Positions 21,930 to 34,000 are shown, numbered from the stretch's first letter. The stretch: 64,000 nucleotides of DNA from Agriotes lineatus (GCA_940337035.1 CALNHX010007633.1:1-64000); one strand, 5' to 3'. Notes: generated by a model not told the origin, from the sequence alone. Translations and numbers: made by a program.

Positions 21930-22318
21930 AACATTATGTGTACAAAAGCCGATAAAGGCAATACTCTACTTATTCGTAACAAACACGATTGTATTGTCAA
22001 AGCCACTGATTTCTTGGACTCTCTAGACGTTACCCAGTTGAAAGAGACTCTATGCCCAACTTTACCAGTGAAGAAAGAAAACTTGTGTTTGACTCTTGCA
22101 CTACTATTAAATTATTCAGTATTATCTATAAATCATGCCACAATTCCTCTTTTATGGTTTACCCAAAATTCATAAATTCCCTTATCCTTATACGTCCGAT
22201 TGTTGCTTTTACTAACACAAACACAAAATCACCCACAGCATTTACAAAAAAAATATTTTGTACAGATTCAGTCATCCCCTATTGTTCTAATTGCCTTTTG
22301 TCACATCAATTAACTTAA
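21930..22318 (+). pseudogene. Penelope-like element RT N-terminal fragment
   Basis: C-T-K-A-D-K-G-N-T-L-L-I (21939 on), then FYGLPKIHK (about 22150, other frame), then RPIVAFTNTN (about 22195). The K-A-D-K-G-N and YGLPKIHK..RPIV blocks in this order are characteristic of Penelope-like reverse transcriptases. Three frames are needed to read it and the catalytic palm (YADD) region is absent. Relevant because hammerhead-like motifs, typical of Penelope ends, occur elsewhere in the window. Confidence 0.65.
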
Positions 22319-22754
22319 TGCAGCTTTCTTTTTCATAGCTTGATTGTTACTGCAGATTCACCTGATTTTTTAATATAAAATTCAATATTATCAAATAAAT
22401 TTTAATGAGTTGCGGTTACCCGCTTCGCTTTCGCATTATTGCAATACTTTCCAAGTAGTCAAACCGAACTCCAAATTTTATTCCGTTTTCTCCCCAAGAG
22501 AATAATAACAACCTTTTCAGTTATAGATCCCTTCTTTTTTATATTAGTATATCTAATATTTAAAAAAACCGTTACAGATTTAAGATTTCTTGTTGTTCTA
22601 CTAAAAAAATTAAAAAATCAATTAATAATAATAAATATAAAACCACTATACTTAATTTTTGAAGTATTTACCTTTTTAATGATTCGCCTTGAATTGATTT
22701 TTAAATAAGCCACCGGGGAGACCTTTAATTAAAAGATTCAATGAACACAAAATA
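22319..22754. other. gene-free AT-rich stretch
   Basis: No gene or element recognised; a short open frame at 22439-22708 is low-complexity and hydrophobic. Confidence 0.4.
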
Positions 22755-23087
22755 GTCCGGTCAAAATAGACATTCAAGGTTACAATAATTCGCAAGAAGC
22801 TGAATATTGGTACACGTGTTGAGAACACCATCATAAACAAATTGTGAAAAGTCCACATCGATACCAAGTGTGCAAAAAAAATTATTCAAGGTCAAAGTTT
22901 GCGAAAATGGGTTTTTTGCATTTTTCAGCCAAACGGGCAGTTTTATCATAAAAATATGTTCAACAAAAATTATAGATCATGCAATTATCTATAAAACTTG
23001 TTCTTGCACTTTTTTTCCTAAGAATTGCCATTTCTGAGATATAGCGATTCTAAAAGTTGAAAGAGTCGTGTTCTCCATAATATGCAC
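22755..23087. repeat. left terminal inverted repeat of PIN-like element
   Basis: 333 bp; the reverse complement matches 27782-28124. It includes an 'atttttcagccaaac' block, a 'tttatcataaaaatatg' block and 'cgtgttctccataatatgcac' at its inner edge. Confidence 0.85.
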
Positions 23088-23198
23088 ACGTTTCCACGCC
23101 ACCTGTGAGGTAGTGTACTTGGCTCGTTTTTTTTAACGTGGTTTCCCCGGTAGGCCTATTCCATGATGTAATTATGTAATGGAACTTCAGGTGTTGTC

Positions 23199-23320
23199 TT
23201 CTCTTCTCATTCTCCTTGTTCTCATTCTAGTTCTCATTCTCCTTCTTCTTCTTCTTCTTCTCATTCTTCTTCTTCTTCTCATTCTCCTTCTTCTTCTTTT
23301 TCTTCTGCTTCTTCTTCTTC
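23199..23320. repeat. CTT/CTC-rich microsatellite
   Basis: Nearly pure pyrimidine repeat of CTTCTT and CTCATTCT units. On the minus strand it would encode Lys/Arg/Glu runs just after the cysteine-rich tail of the PIN-like gene, probably its degraded 3' end or an expanded repeat. Confidence 0.8.
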
Positions 23321-25361
23321 CTGCTGGGTGCAAGTGAATTGTTGTAACAGCGAAGCATCAGTTGTCTCGTCGCTGATGTCGTAATAATCCTCTTCTGTTG
23401 GAGATTCAATATTGGAGCAGGACTGGCCTTGACAACTGGTGCATGCTGGTGAACAAAACAATCCGATTGAGGAGCTTTTCTGGTGCAGGTGGAAGTAAAG
23501 TCTGGATTGGTTCCAACGTATCGTTAGTTAACTTCCAACCCCAGTCTTCTGGGTTCAGTTGATTACCAAGCCACACATGAACTTGATAATATACTCGATA
23601 AAGATGTTGATGAGCAGAAGCAGAGGTTGGGGGAAGACAAGCTAATTGTACTCGTTTCTTGTTCCGCAACTTAACTAATCAGAACGTCTGACAGTGAAAA
23701 ATCCTTCTGTAAACCTTTGGTAAACACTAGGATTCATAAAGTTCTCTAATTGTAACATATCTTGTAGATATAAGTGCGCAGACTTAGCATAAGGAAAATG
23801 TTCTGATACGTGGAAATAAGGAAGCATTTCTTTAACGCTGTTCAAATGAGCTTTCCAATCTCCCATACGTTCAGCTCTAATAAACTCTTTTGCTATCGAC
23901 ACCATATGAAAATATTGTATCCATAGTTTTGCGGTGGGTCCTCGTTCTTCATATTCTCTTAGTCTTTGATTAAACTGATAAAGTAATGCTTCAGATGTTT
24001 CAATATCATTATATGAAATAGTGTTATTTATTACGTTTTCAACAGTAATGATAAGATTTGCATCCATGACGTCATCAATAACAAGTTCTTTTGATATTAT
24101 TGTTGCTAAAGTGAGCTGAAGTAATGTATGAGCTCGAACAGCTCTCGCGTAAGCATGACCATTGAGCATTTTTTCTGACTTAGGTGCATAAATCAAAGAA
24201 AGTACTTCTTTCATGCATCTTCCTTGCATAATGTAACCAATTGCTCCAAAAAACGACATCAGTAGATGAAATCCTGCGAGCCTGATTATGATCTTCGATA
24301 ATTCAGACCCTTCACGTGCAGCTGACACGATTTCTTGAGCTTTTGCATACAGAGGCTGATCAAAAGTAATAATGCATACATCGTGACCATAACGTTTTGC
24401 ATTATCTAAAGCACAAAGTAAAGTAGTGTCTCATAGTATTGTAGTTACTGGCAGGTTGATGAATAAATGGTAAAAATGAAATTTTTGATCTTGAAAAATT
24501 CATAAGATTATTTGTCAAACGTTCAATATAACCATTCCAACCGGGTAACGACAAATTTTTCGATTTGCCATATAACCATAACACATCGACTTTTTTCAGT
24601 AAAGATACTATAGCTTCACTTCCATTAGTAAAATCTTGGACATTTATTTTACTGTAACCTACTACACCATTATTTTGATAGACCTGCATTGCCACATGAG
24701 CTTTTGCCGCGAAATCTTTGGCCGAAGGAGCTTTCTTTATTCGTGGTATAGGCTCTTCTAGTAAAACTGAACTTTCTGGAGTAACAATTTGAATGATACC
24801 CATTATGTGAAGCGTGTTATGACCGTCTAGCGTATTTACATTTATATCAGCATTGTCTGCAACATATTGAATAAACGTGCCAGTTTCTGGTGGTAAGATA
24901 AGCGGTGGTTGATGAAAAACTGTAGCTGCTTCGTACATCACAGTATCATTCTAAAATGCACACAAACCGAAAGATGAAAAAATGTGTATAAGACGTTTTG
25001 ACCCAAATCGTCGATGGAAAAAAATTGAGAGACCCAATTGTAATTTGGACTTAAAAGACCGAGGCCGAACAGCAGTCATAATACTATGGTTAATGTTTGT
25101 ACAAACTAATTTTAAATGTTCAAAATTTAATCGTTTATTTTTTAAAATAACTTGCTCCAAAAATGAAGTCAGTGTCTCTGGAATATTACTGTTAATATTT
25201 TCAAACATACATCCTGGCAGGGATCAATTAGAATTATTGACTACTACAGATTGAATATCTTCTCGAATAATTGCTGCCGCAGCTTCCAGGACCCTAAATC
25301 GCTTTTCTTTTTCATTTGAAATTTTTTGTCATACCAAGCTTGATTAAGAATATCATAATGA

Positions 25362-26948
25362 TTTTTTTTAATTTATGCAACCTACAGCAATTGCCAATAA
25401 TCGGTTACAAACAACTGTATAGTAAATATAATAATATTAATGTACGAACAAAAGCGAGATATTCAATAAAAGTTAAAGAAAAATAAACCATTGACAAAAA
25501 TGAGCATTTGACCGGCGACAGTACAACTAATAAAAAGAAAAAAGTAAATGTGTCTGTCAAGGTATTTGATCCATTTATATGATTTATGAAATTGGAAGAA
25601 AAGGAAAAACAAAATAAGGAAATAAATTATAGTGTACATAAGTACATGTATACACAGATACAAACAAATATGTCCGCACTATACATACATATACACACAC
25701 TTTATAGCTGTCCTAACACATCACTGACCTTTCGTTTTAACGTGGCAAGTGAATTGCAGAATATGTCAATATGACTAAAACTGTTGACTGAACGAGATCA
25801 TCTATAATAAGGAACATATATGTTCAGTTTTTCCAAAAACGCTGGTGAATCTAGTAAATTATTGAATGCTTTATATACAAATATTACTTCATTTAACCTT
25901 CTGCGTTTTTCTAATTCCAAAATGCCAAACTCTTTCCGCAGGTTTTGTGATGAAACGTGTAGCTGTAGAGGATAGATACCATATTTTTTAAAATAAAGGA
26001 ATCTCAAAAACTTTTTTTGAACTCGTTCTATCAAATTTATGTAAAATTTATGAGGGGACCAAACTACAGAGGCATATTCCAGATGACATCGGACGTACGC
26101 ATTAAACAGAGTAATGTATGTATTCAAGTTTGAATTTTTTTTTTGAATTTCTTAATATGAATCCAAGCAGTTTATAACTTTTGTTAACAGTACATACAAT
26201 ATGTTTATTAAAGGAAAAATTGCTTTCAAATAAAATACCCAAATCTTTGATTTCGTGAGCTGTTGTTAGTGTTCTACCATCAAGATTATAATTATAGTCA
26301 ATTATATTACGTTTACGGTTGTACCTAACAACAAAACATTTATCTATATTAAACAATAGGCCCATTCCATTACTCTGTTCAGATCTTCCTGTAGCCGACA
26401 ACAATCATTTTTACTTAAAATGGGCTTATATATTTTAAAATCGTCAGCGTACAGTAAACCTGTAGAATGCTTGAGAAAGTTGGGAAGCTCGTTAATTAAA
26501 ATTATAAACAGTAATGGCCCCAAATGAGATCCCTGTGGAACACCCGATAATGCGTTGAATGCTTTTGAGTTAACAGTATTGTAAGTAACATATTGCTGCC
26601 TTTCCTTCAGATATGAGGACATTAATGATAAAAGCGACAAAGATAAACCGTAATTGGATAATTTATTGAGTAAAACATCATGATTTACTTTGTCAAATGC
26701 TTTTGAGAAGTCGGTATAGATCACATCTAGCTGAGCACCGTTAGCAAGAGTATCAGAAGCATCTTGAGTAAAATTTATTAGATTAGAAACAGTTGATCGT
26801 TTTTGAACAAAACCATGCTGAACGGGTGATAAACAAGGAGCGATATGCCAGAACAAATATTTATATAATATTGCTTCAAAGATTTTACTAGAAGTTGACA
26901 GCAAAGCCACTGGTCTGTAATTTGAGATGGAAGAACTTTCCCCACTTA
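25362..26948 (-). mobile_element. CR1/Jockey-type LINE inserted in the PIN-like gene
   Basis: A 5'-truncated non-LTR element on the minus strand. It enters at about 26948 in the middle of RT and ends at a poly(A) (T-run on the + strand, 25362-25369). The host gene reads CFID just upstream and (Y)DILNQAWYD just downstream, so the insertion is clean. TTATTGAT/TTATGAT at the two junctions may be the target duplication. Confidence 0.75.
25798..26948 (-). pseudogene. CR1/Jockey-type reverse transcriptase fragment
   Basis: Starts SGESSSISNYRPVALLSTSS, then HGFVQKRST; motif A reads YTDFSKAFDKVNH; motif B GVPQGSHLGPLLF; motif C LLYADDFKIYK; then thumb (26404-26102: IDKCFVVRYNRK, IKDLGILFES) and C-terminal part (26127-25798: YASVVWSPH, VQKKFLRFLYFKKYG, LEKRRRLNEVIFVYK). 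The YADD catalytic pair is intact, but the frame is broken between 26404 and 26344 and again near 26110, and the endonuclease domain is absent. Confidence 0.85.
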
Positions 26949-27781
26949 TCAATAAAACATCCGAATGTTAAATTTCCCGATTTTTCAGTTATAATAATTT
27001 TATCACCATACTTCAACTTTAATCGTATCTTAATGGTTCTGTTATCTAAAGTTGAATTTTCACAAATATTTTTTAATTCTTCTAATGTAAACTGACAATC
27101 ATCGATATTTTCAATGTATGTAAATATTTCTTCCATTGCAAGATTCATCTTCAGGACGACCGACTTTACCCTCAGTGGACGGTCTCAAGAAGGAAATGTA
27201 GCAATCATTATGATACTTAGCCTGAGCAGCAACTAAATCATATTCAAATTCAATGCGAGCAGTAACAGCTTTTGCTACATCATCAGAACGAGTCTGAGCT
27301 ACTTTCAGAACATATTCTTTGAATGAAAGTGTAGCAACTTTACAAATTCTACGCCGGTATTTCATTGCTTTTTCTTTTCATACTCTTCAATCAATTCATC
27401 ACAGTAAAATAAGCAAAACTTTTTAAAACAAAAAACTGATTCACTTCCGTGTGTTCTAGTACAAGGAGGACTTATTTTAGATGTACTGGCTTGTTCCTTT
27501 TCATGTTGTCTTTTAACTGCAGCAATAGTACTCTTCCGAGTGTACTTTTTACGACACTGCACGTGAATTGTCACAGATTTCTAGTCTTTCAAGTATTCAG
27601 AAAATCCATCATATCTTTCAACACTTGCATCAATCAACGTTTTCATGCCACGATCAATAGTAACAATTACACTTTCAGTCAAATCTTTGTTACAAATGAA
27701 GCAAAATTGCGAATTTTTTTTTGACAGATCAATATTTTAACTTATACTACGGGTCCCGTAATGTATATAGGCGGCGTACTC

Positions 27782-28124
27782 GTGCATATTATGGAGAACA
27801 CGACTTTTTCAACTTTTAGAATCGCTATATCTCAGAAATGCCAATTCTTAGAAAAAAAAGTACAAGAACAATTTTTATAGAGAATTGCATGATCTACAAT
27901 TTTTGTATGACATATTTTTATGATAAAACTGAGCGTTTGGCTGAAAAATTCAAACAACGCATTTTTTCGAACTTTGACCTTGAATAATTTTTTTTGCACA
28001 GGTGGGATCGATGGGGACTTTTCACAATTTGTTTATGATGGTGTTCTCAACATTTGTACCAATATTCAGCTTCTTGCGAATTTTTGTAAGCCTACCACTA
28101 GTTTTCGAGCTAACTTGACCGGAC
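27782..28124. repeat. right terminal inverted repeat of PIN-like element
   Basis: 343 bp, partner of 22755-23087. Ends TTGACCGGAC followed by TA. Confidence 0.85.
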
Positions 28125-28570
28125 TAAAACTTTAATTCTCAACAATGTAACAGTACGCTTATTACACCCTTATCTTACGTAACTTTAAATTTAGCTTGCC
28201 TTTTGGTTGCTAGTTAACTGAGTCGCGAATGCACAAGATCCGTTTCTTACCTTAATGTGACTAAAGTGTTAATACAACGTACTCTGGGTCTGCCTCGTTT
28301 CAATCTAAAATCCTGAAAATAAACACTCTAATTTCGCTAGAAATGAAAGCCAAGCTTCATACATAAACGCTTTGTACTTTATATGAAATACATATATACA
28401 TATAAGTAAATAAAATAGACACGACATTATACAAACATTATAATCCGTCAACAATAAACGTATTACGTGTCAAAAGCATTTGATATTAATACTAGTGTTG
28501 AATGAGGAATCTAGTGAGAGTGACGCGATAAAATTAATATCAGATTGGCTTTGTTCGTTGCTAGGGAAGA

Positions 28571-30534
28571 TGTTAAGTCATTTTGCGGTTGTAGATGCTT
28601 AATTGCATTTCACGCCTTTAGGGCAACTTGTTGCTATGTTAAAACCATTTCCGCACATTTGATTCAGATCATTTTGGTATTTTAAATAGCCACCTAGGCT
28701 TTAGGGCAGCGTGCTCGTATGCTAAACCCTTTTAGTTCTTTATTTGGCTCCATCGCCTAATTCCAGAATTATGATTTCGCACATATTTGGCCCCAAACGC
28801 AGCATTTCTCGTCGGTTGGAGCTCCCCTCTGATGGCGCTGTGGCAGCCGAGCGTATCGCCCTCAAGAATTCCGAATCTTCTAGAAAGCACGCCGTTGTGG
28901 CGTGATACCATTGGTGCCGGCATTAATTTGTTTCATTTTATCGCCTCGCGATTGGCTGCCGAGGTTTAGTCACGTGGGGACGAGACCAAGGTGACCTATG
29001 CCAGCGCTTCCCTCTGGGCATTCAGCCGAGAGCCGTCGATCGAGTAAGAGGTCGGATAGTGTGTGAGTTCGTGCGGTGCTCCCGCCCTTGGCGGGGGCGT
29101 CAGCCTTTTTCCCGTCGAGTGCTGCTTCAGCACGTATGTGACATACGGTTTCGCCTAAAGTGGCAGTTAACGGCAGTCCGTTGCAGAGAACGCTCGTGTG
29201 GTGGTTGTGAGTCTGAGTTTCGAATTGTCTTCGGCGTAGCGTGGGTGTTTTTGAGCCCAGTTCCTGCTTCCGTAAGTAAGGGGTCGTGCCCCCTTCATCT
29301 CGACCTACGAGGATCTGTCCCGCAGAACGAAAGTGGCCCATTTTTCGTCGTACGCGTCCTGACGCGCTTCACGTCGCCATTGTGGCGGATGTGCACTCAT
29401 TCCTATAGCCGTCGAACATCGAAGGTACCTGCCACCTAAGACTGCAGCCTGTCGCAACTCGACTGTACCAGGCTCCCTAACCGCCTACATATTAAGGTAT
29501 GTGTCTTTGAACTGATTACCGCTGTGAACGCGAGCGAGCCGTCACATCTCTGGTGCCTACAGGCACTGTCGTCATATTTGTCCATGTCGCGAGTGCTAAT
29601 TTAATCTTTGCTGTTCGCTGCATAAGGCGTCGCGCCAGCATATTTGTGCATTCCTTCAGAATTGCAGACTGTCCATGTCGCGAGTGCTAATTTGATCTTT
29701 GCTGTTCGCTGCATAAGGCGTCGCGCCAGCATATTTGTGCATTCCTTCAGAATTGCAGACTGTCCATGTCGCGAGTGCTAATTTGATCTTTGCTGTTCGC
29801 TGCATAAGGCGTCGCGCCAGCGTATTTGTGCATTCATTCAGACTTGCAGACTGTCCATGTTGCGAGAGCTAATTTGTTCATTACTGTTCAACATCTGTCG
29901 CTAGGTTTAGAGCGCGCGCGCCAGCTGGTGTCCTTAGTTATAATCTAGTTATAGATATAGGGCGACGCACTCTGCTGCCCCATTGTAACCCGTTAGTCAA
30001 TACATGATTTGTTAGCTAAGGGAACTATTGTTTTGTTTCGACTTGTGCATGTTCTGTTACAGATAAACGGCCCCTTCATTGTACTGATTATTGTGCGACG
30101 GAACGAGGGAGCTTTGAGCGTACAGGTGGGTGAGACAACTGCGTAGTCGCGGTCGGATTGACACCTAATTACAATCCTTGCATAAAGCAATCCCGAAATT
30201 GTTATTTGACCTTGCAATTCTTGAGTAATCCTATCGGCGGAGTATTTTGCGTGCTTCGCTCCCGTCTAACCGTCCAGGCCCGGTTAGCCGGGTTAAGACA
30301 GGCTTGGTGGCGCCCTCATAATTTCGACATACCCTATACATATATATTATGCCGCAACACGCTTGCCCAGAACGTATCGTGTGACTCACGCCCGACTCCC
30401 TGAGCGTTCCAGCCGTGGCCTATTAGCCTATTTCGAACCGATTTCAGGGCAAGTGTGCCAGTTTTTCAGGACTGATTCCGTGGTGCGATGCTCACCTTGG
30501 GTGGGTGTCGTAAAGTTCTTTTAATACCGTAACA
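28571..30534 (+). mobile_element. solo LTR C, 1964 bp, inside the LARD 5' LTR
   Basis: Starts TGTTAAGTC, ends CCGTAACA (TGTTA..TAACA). Flanked by AAGA (28567-28570 and 30535-30538). The 3' LTR of the LARD preserves the empty site GGGAAGATAAAAAC, proving insertion. GC-richer than its surroundings; contains a 91-bp tandem repeat. Open frames on both strands (for example 29059-29439) have no motif. Confidence 0.9.
29581..29905. repeat. 91-bp tandem repeat, about 3.5 copies
   Basis: Units start TCCATGTCGCGAGTGCTAAT at 29581, 29672 and 29763. A diverged partial copy (TCCATGTTGCGAGAGC) starts at 29854. The first three are almost identical. The array lies inside solo LTR C. Confidence 0.9.
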
Positions 30535-31044
30535 AAGATAAAAACAAGGTTGGTTTGTTTGAGAGAAAATTTGTATATCAGCTTTTAAAAAAGGCAAGAG
30601 TTTTCGTGGGGTGTAAATGACAATCTCGCCATTTAATATGGTTTGGTGATAGTAAAGAATTGGGTTACTGGCCAGCCGTTCCTGTATGGGAGATAATTAA
30701 GCGGATGTCATTTTTCCAATGAATATTTATATTCAAGCTGTGAAGCGATCTGGGAAACACGAATACAACGATTGCGAAGTTTATTGCCTGTGAACAGGGT
30801 ATGTAGTTTAATGTGGAATTTGCCTTTTGTTACCTGGAAATTCGATTTATAGCAACAACTATTAGGGGGAAAATCTTGGAAAGCTAATCTACCGCAGTAT
30901 TGGGGGTCGAGGTATAGCGAATGACAGCCGAGGTTGGAACCTGTCAAGCTGACATGTGATAGGAGTAACGGGACGTATTAAATGTCTGCGAGTATATCGG
31001 CACAAAGATAAGTGTTTTAGCTAGAATCTGATGATATTTTTGCA

Positions 31045-31051
31045 TATAAAA
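31045..31051 (+). promoter_or_regulatory. TATA box in LARD 5' LTR
   Basis: TATAAAA, repeated at the same LTR position in the 3' copy (35822-35828). About 120 bp downstream is AATAAA. Confidence 0.5.
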
Positions 31052-31460
31052 ACTGTGTAACCATTAAACTTACGAGCGGTTTAATTTAAGCTATTTAGGG
31101 TACCCTGCGTGAGGTAGTAATATTAAAGATGCTAATTGTCTGATCGATGGTAGTAATGTTCGAGTAGTAATAAAACTAGCTACAAGTATTGCTTTCTTTC
31201 ATTTTGATAGGGAGTTCAATAATCGTATTGTTATTAGTTGATAGAAAGTGAAGTTACAAGTTTCTTGGCTTATATCAGTATATTTGAGTTTAACTTGTTG
31301 GCGCCAATTATAACATCATAAACTAGAATCCGCGACATCTTCACTGATGCTAGAGACGGGCCTCAAATATACTTTTATAGTGATCGATTGTTAACTAAGA
31401 GATATAGCGATGACCTAAAGGTAGGTAAAGGAATTTATAGATAAATATAGCTAACAAGTT

Positions 31461-31479
31461 TGGCGCCCAACCTGGGGCG
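31461..31479 (+). other. primer-binding site (tRNA-Lys type)
   Basis: TGGCGCCCAACCTGGGGCG lies four bases after the 5' LTR. It is complementary, with a mismatch or two, to the 3' end of a lysine tRNA (TGGCGCCCAACGTGGGGC type), the usual primer of Gypsy-like elements. Confidence 0.8.
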
Positions 31480-33320
31480 TGGGGCTTTAACAAGATTGGA
31501 ACATATACCTTTAGGTCGTACTATAATAGAAAGGAGCAATACTGACAATAGTTATACATAACTTTCTGTACTCGTTTATGTAAGTGGAAAAATATCGTCA
31601 GAACGTGACAAACCAAACAATTACTTTGAGAATAATACATAAAACGGTATATTTGGCAAAATTTTGAGTAGTTTGTTTTGGCTGATCAGATTGAAATTTA
31701 AACTTTAGGGATTGTGTTTAATACGGGTTTGTTTTGGATTAATGTGGATTGTTTATTTGTGGTTTTAACAAGTATAGTACTCGTAGTAGTACTAAGCTTA
31801 TGTAGGTAATATCTTGCAGTAGGTGAAATAAGAGAGATAGCCTTTGTCGATTTAATCCTTGCTGGTTTTATTTTTATTTGATTGAGTGGGTGGTTTGCGT
31901 GTTAGATTTAGGAGCTCTGTGTGTATGTTTATAAAGGCTGGTTTTATTTTTATTTGAGTGAATGGTGAAGACATCGCGCTATTCAGGTATCATGATGAAT
32001 TATCTTTTAGAGTTTTTCATTGAACGATTGCGATTTTCATTGATGGAACCTCGAGAATATACTGGCCAGATGTGCTTGAGTTTTTCTTCATTGAATGTTA
32101 AGAGTCCTGGTGGTTTGATGTGCTTGATTTTTTTTATTGAATGTATGTCTGAAAGGTTTAGTGTGTTTGAGATTTTCTTGGTGTCTTCTTAGTTTGGTGT
32201 TAACTCTGTTATGGGTGTGATGGTGATGTGTTTGGAGCAGTTTGCTCTTGCGGGATTTATAAGCCTCCTTATAAGTTAGGTTGGCGTGGTTTAGTTGATT
32301 GCTTCTTTTTCTTTTCTTTTTGGAGTGTTGATTGTGATGTGGGTTCGATGTTGGTGTGTCTGAGGGATTCGCTCTGCGGCTTTCTTTTAATCCTTGATGA
32401 TTTTTAGGTCTCTCAGTACATCTTCTTAGTTTGGGTTGGCATACAGTTCTTCGATTGGCTCTTTCATCTTCTTCTGATTTGTTGGTAAGATAACGTGGGT
32501 TGGTGTTGGTGTGTTTGGGAGATTTTGCTTATGCAGATATCACGTCTCTCAAACCATCTTCCTAGTTTGGTTATGGTAGTTATTATTTGTTGGATCTTTC
32601 AATTTTATTTTCCTTTGTTTCTGATGAGGTTCGAGTACGCCCGTTGGGTAAGATAGGTTGTTGATTATGATTTCTGAATCGTCGATTAGCTCTTTAGTTA
32701 TCGAGATTAGGTTTGTGGTGGTTCCTTCGGTGGCTGTTTTTGTGTCCCCGAATTGAGTGGTATCTATTTTTCCTGGGGGTGATTCTCATTCCTTGTTGTG
32801 TAACGATGTTAGACATGTTTGAGAAAACGGTTTGGTGATGTAATGGCGGCAGCATACCTTTGAATTGTGTGTACCATTATCCCTTAGCTTAAGAGATTGG
32901 TAAATTGTTAATTGGACCTGATGAAGCTCCGTTGGTATGCGGATTTTTGGGTTTTGGGTACTGTTATGGGACGATTTCCCGGAGTCTTTGTGACTGGTTA
33001 TTTGTCATTGGGTTGCTGGCTGTCTTGGTAAATTGAAACTTAATTCTTTTCTCAATACATTGTCCCTTCCTTCGACTAATGTAATCGGTTCTTTTTCTGT
33101 TACTTCTTCCGCTTTCGATCTTCTGGTGGTTTCTGTCTGTGGTGATAGAATTTGTTTCTTCGGGTTTTCTTGTCGTGTGGAGCTCTAGCAGTGCATTGGT
33201 GTGTGGTTCTTTTGGTGTCGGTCAGCCTTCAGCTGGATCGTTGGTATGATTGCGGTTTTGTGTGAACTTGCGGTTGTGGAATATTCTCTCCTTTCTTTTG
33301 ATTGGGTTCATATTTCATTT

Positions 33321-33535
33321 AGGGTGGTTGGATGGGCACTGCAGGGAAGGTCACTTTAGGGAGTATTTTTATCTTGCTTTCCCTCCTGTAAAGTATAGGG
33401 TGGTTGGTTGGGCACACAGGGAAGGTCACGAAAGGGATCATTATCATCTTGTTTTTCCCTTGTAAAGTATAGGGTGGTTGGTTGGGAATTGCAGGGAAGG
33501 TCACTGTAGGGAGCTATTTCATCTAGTTCTTCCTA
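33321..33535. repeat. about 75-bp repeats, three units, in the LARD interior
   Basis: Units begin AGGGTGGTTGG..GGGCA and include GGGAAGGTCAC and GTAAAGTATAGGG. Two further related units lie at 34001-34170. Noncoding. Confidence 0.8.
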
Positions 33536-34000
33536 TAATAACACTGGAGTAGCTTGCAGATAGCTGTTGGGTTCATTGTGTGGTTTGACTTGCATTCGTG
33601 TCGAGTGAAGTTCATCTTTCGCTTTAGCGTAGGTTTGAGTTAGCTTGTTGGGTTTTGTTGGATACCTTTTTGGGATTTTGGTGGCGTAGCTGTTGTTGTA
33701 TGGTTACCTTCAGCTATGTGTATTGTGTGAGTTTTTTTTTCGGTATCCATTTCGCTTACGCGGATTTAGATCTACAAGTGAGTCTCGAATCCTTGTTTTG
33801 GTTTCGCTTTTGGTCATGCTTGGAGTTGGAGAACGGTTTCGTTTACTCATTTAGAGTATCGGCTTGTTCCGGATTTATGGGACCTGCCTCTGTCCCCGAG
33901 TTAATTTCCTTTAGTTTCCTTTTGAGCCGTTGTTGGCGAATGAAGTCTTTGGTATGATCTGCTGCTGTGATTGGTTATTCCAGCTGTTACTGAATTTCGT

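Larger units (their letters stand above)
23406..27724 (-). pseudogene. PIN/FEN-like family gene, N-terminal two-thirds plus tail
   Basis: Minus-strand segments in order: 27724-27362 (Cys-rich start CFICNKD, then VQCRKKY); 27365-27111 (AQAKYHNDCY); 27148-26950 (IFTYIENIDDCQFTL); LINE; 25350-24951 (ILNQAWYD, IPETLTSFLEQVI); 24941-24402 (FIQYVADNADINVNTLDGHN, GWNGYIERL); 24400-23675 (GHDVCIITFDQPLY, IRLAGFHLLMSFFGAIG, GHAYARAVRAH, FPYAKSAHLYLQDM, FFTVRRSD); and 23669-23406 (LPPTSASAHQH, WGWKLTNDTLEP, CSPACTSCQGQSC). The whole acidic nuclease block present in the 17-kb copy is missing between FFTVRRSD and LPPTSASAHQH. So this is an internally deleted, frameshifted copy. Proteins of this layout are common in invertebrate genomes but I know no named superfamily. 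Confidence 0.75.
22755..28124 (-). mobile_element. 5.37-kb TIR element encoding PIN/FEN-like family protein
   Basis: Left TIR 22755-23087 and right TIR 27782-28124 are reverse complements with modest divergence, starting GTCCGGTCAA. TA flanks both ends (22753-22754 and 28125-28126), either as target duplication or as the last TIR bases. The interior carries one long decayed minus-strand gene. A LINE fragment (25362-26948) is inserted in it. The transposon class is not recognised: no DDE transposase motif is visible, only the PIN-like family protein, which also occurs at 17-19 kb. No TIR was recovered for that copy. Confidence 0.8.
28461..31456 (+). repeat. 5' LTR of the LARD (with solo LTR C inserted)
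   Basis: 28461-28570 and 30539-31456 match the 3' LTR. The first bases read TATTACG where the 3' LTR has TGTTACG, so the TG end is mutated. A TATAAAA box lies at 31045 and AATAAA at 31169, fitting U3-R-U5 order. Ends CTAACA. Confidence 0.9.

Noticed and set aside
23227..23461. Lys/Glu-rich minus-strand frames
   Set aside because: Run through a CTT/CTC microsatellite; low-complexity translation. Only the first cysteine-rich part belongs to the PIN-like gene.
29059..29439. 126-codon open frame on the + strand with a 123-codon frame opposite
   Set aside because: Lies inside solo LTR C; GC-rich DNA keeps several frames open. No motif and no start context worth calling.
30708..30947. 79-codon minus-strand frame repeated identically at 35485-35724
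   Set aside because: Conserved only because both copies sit in the two LTRs of the same element; no motif.
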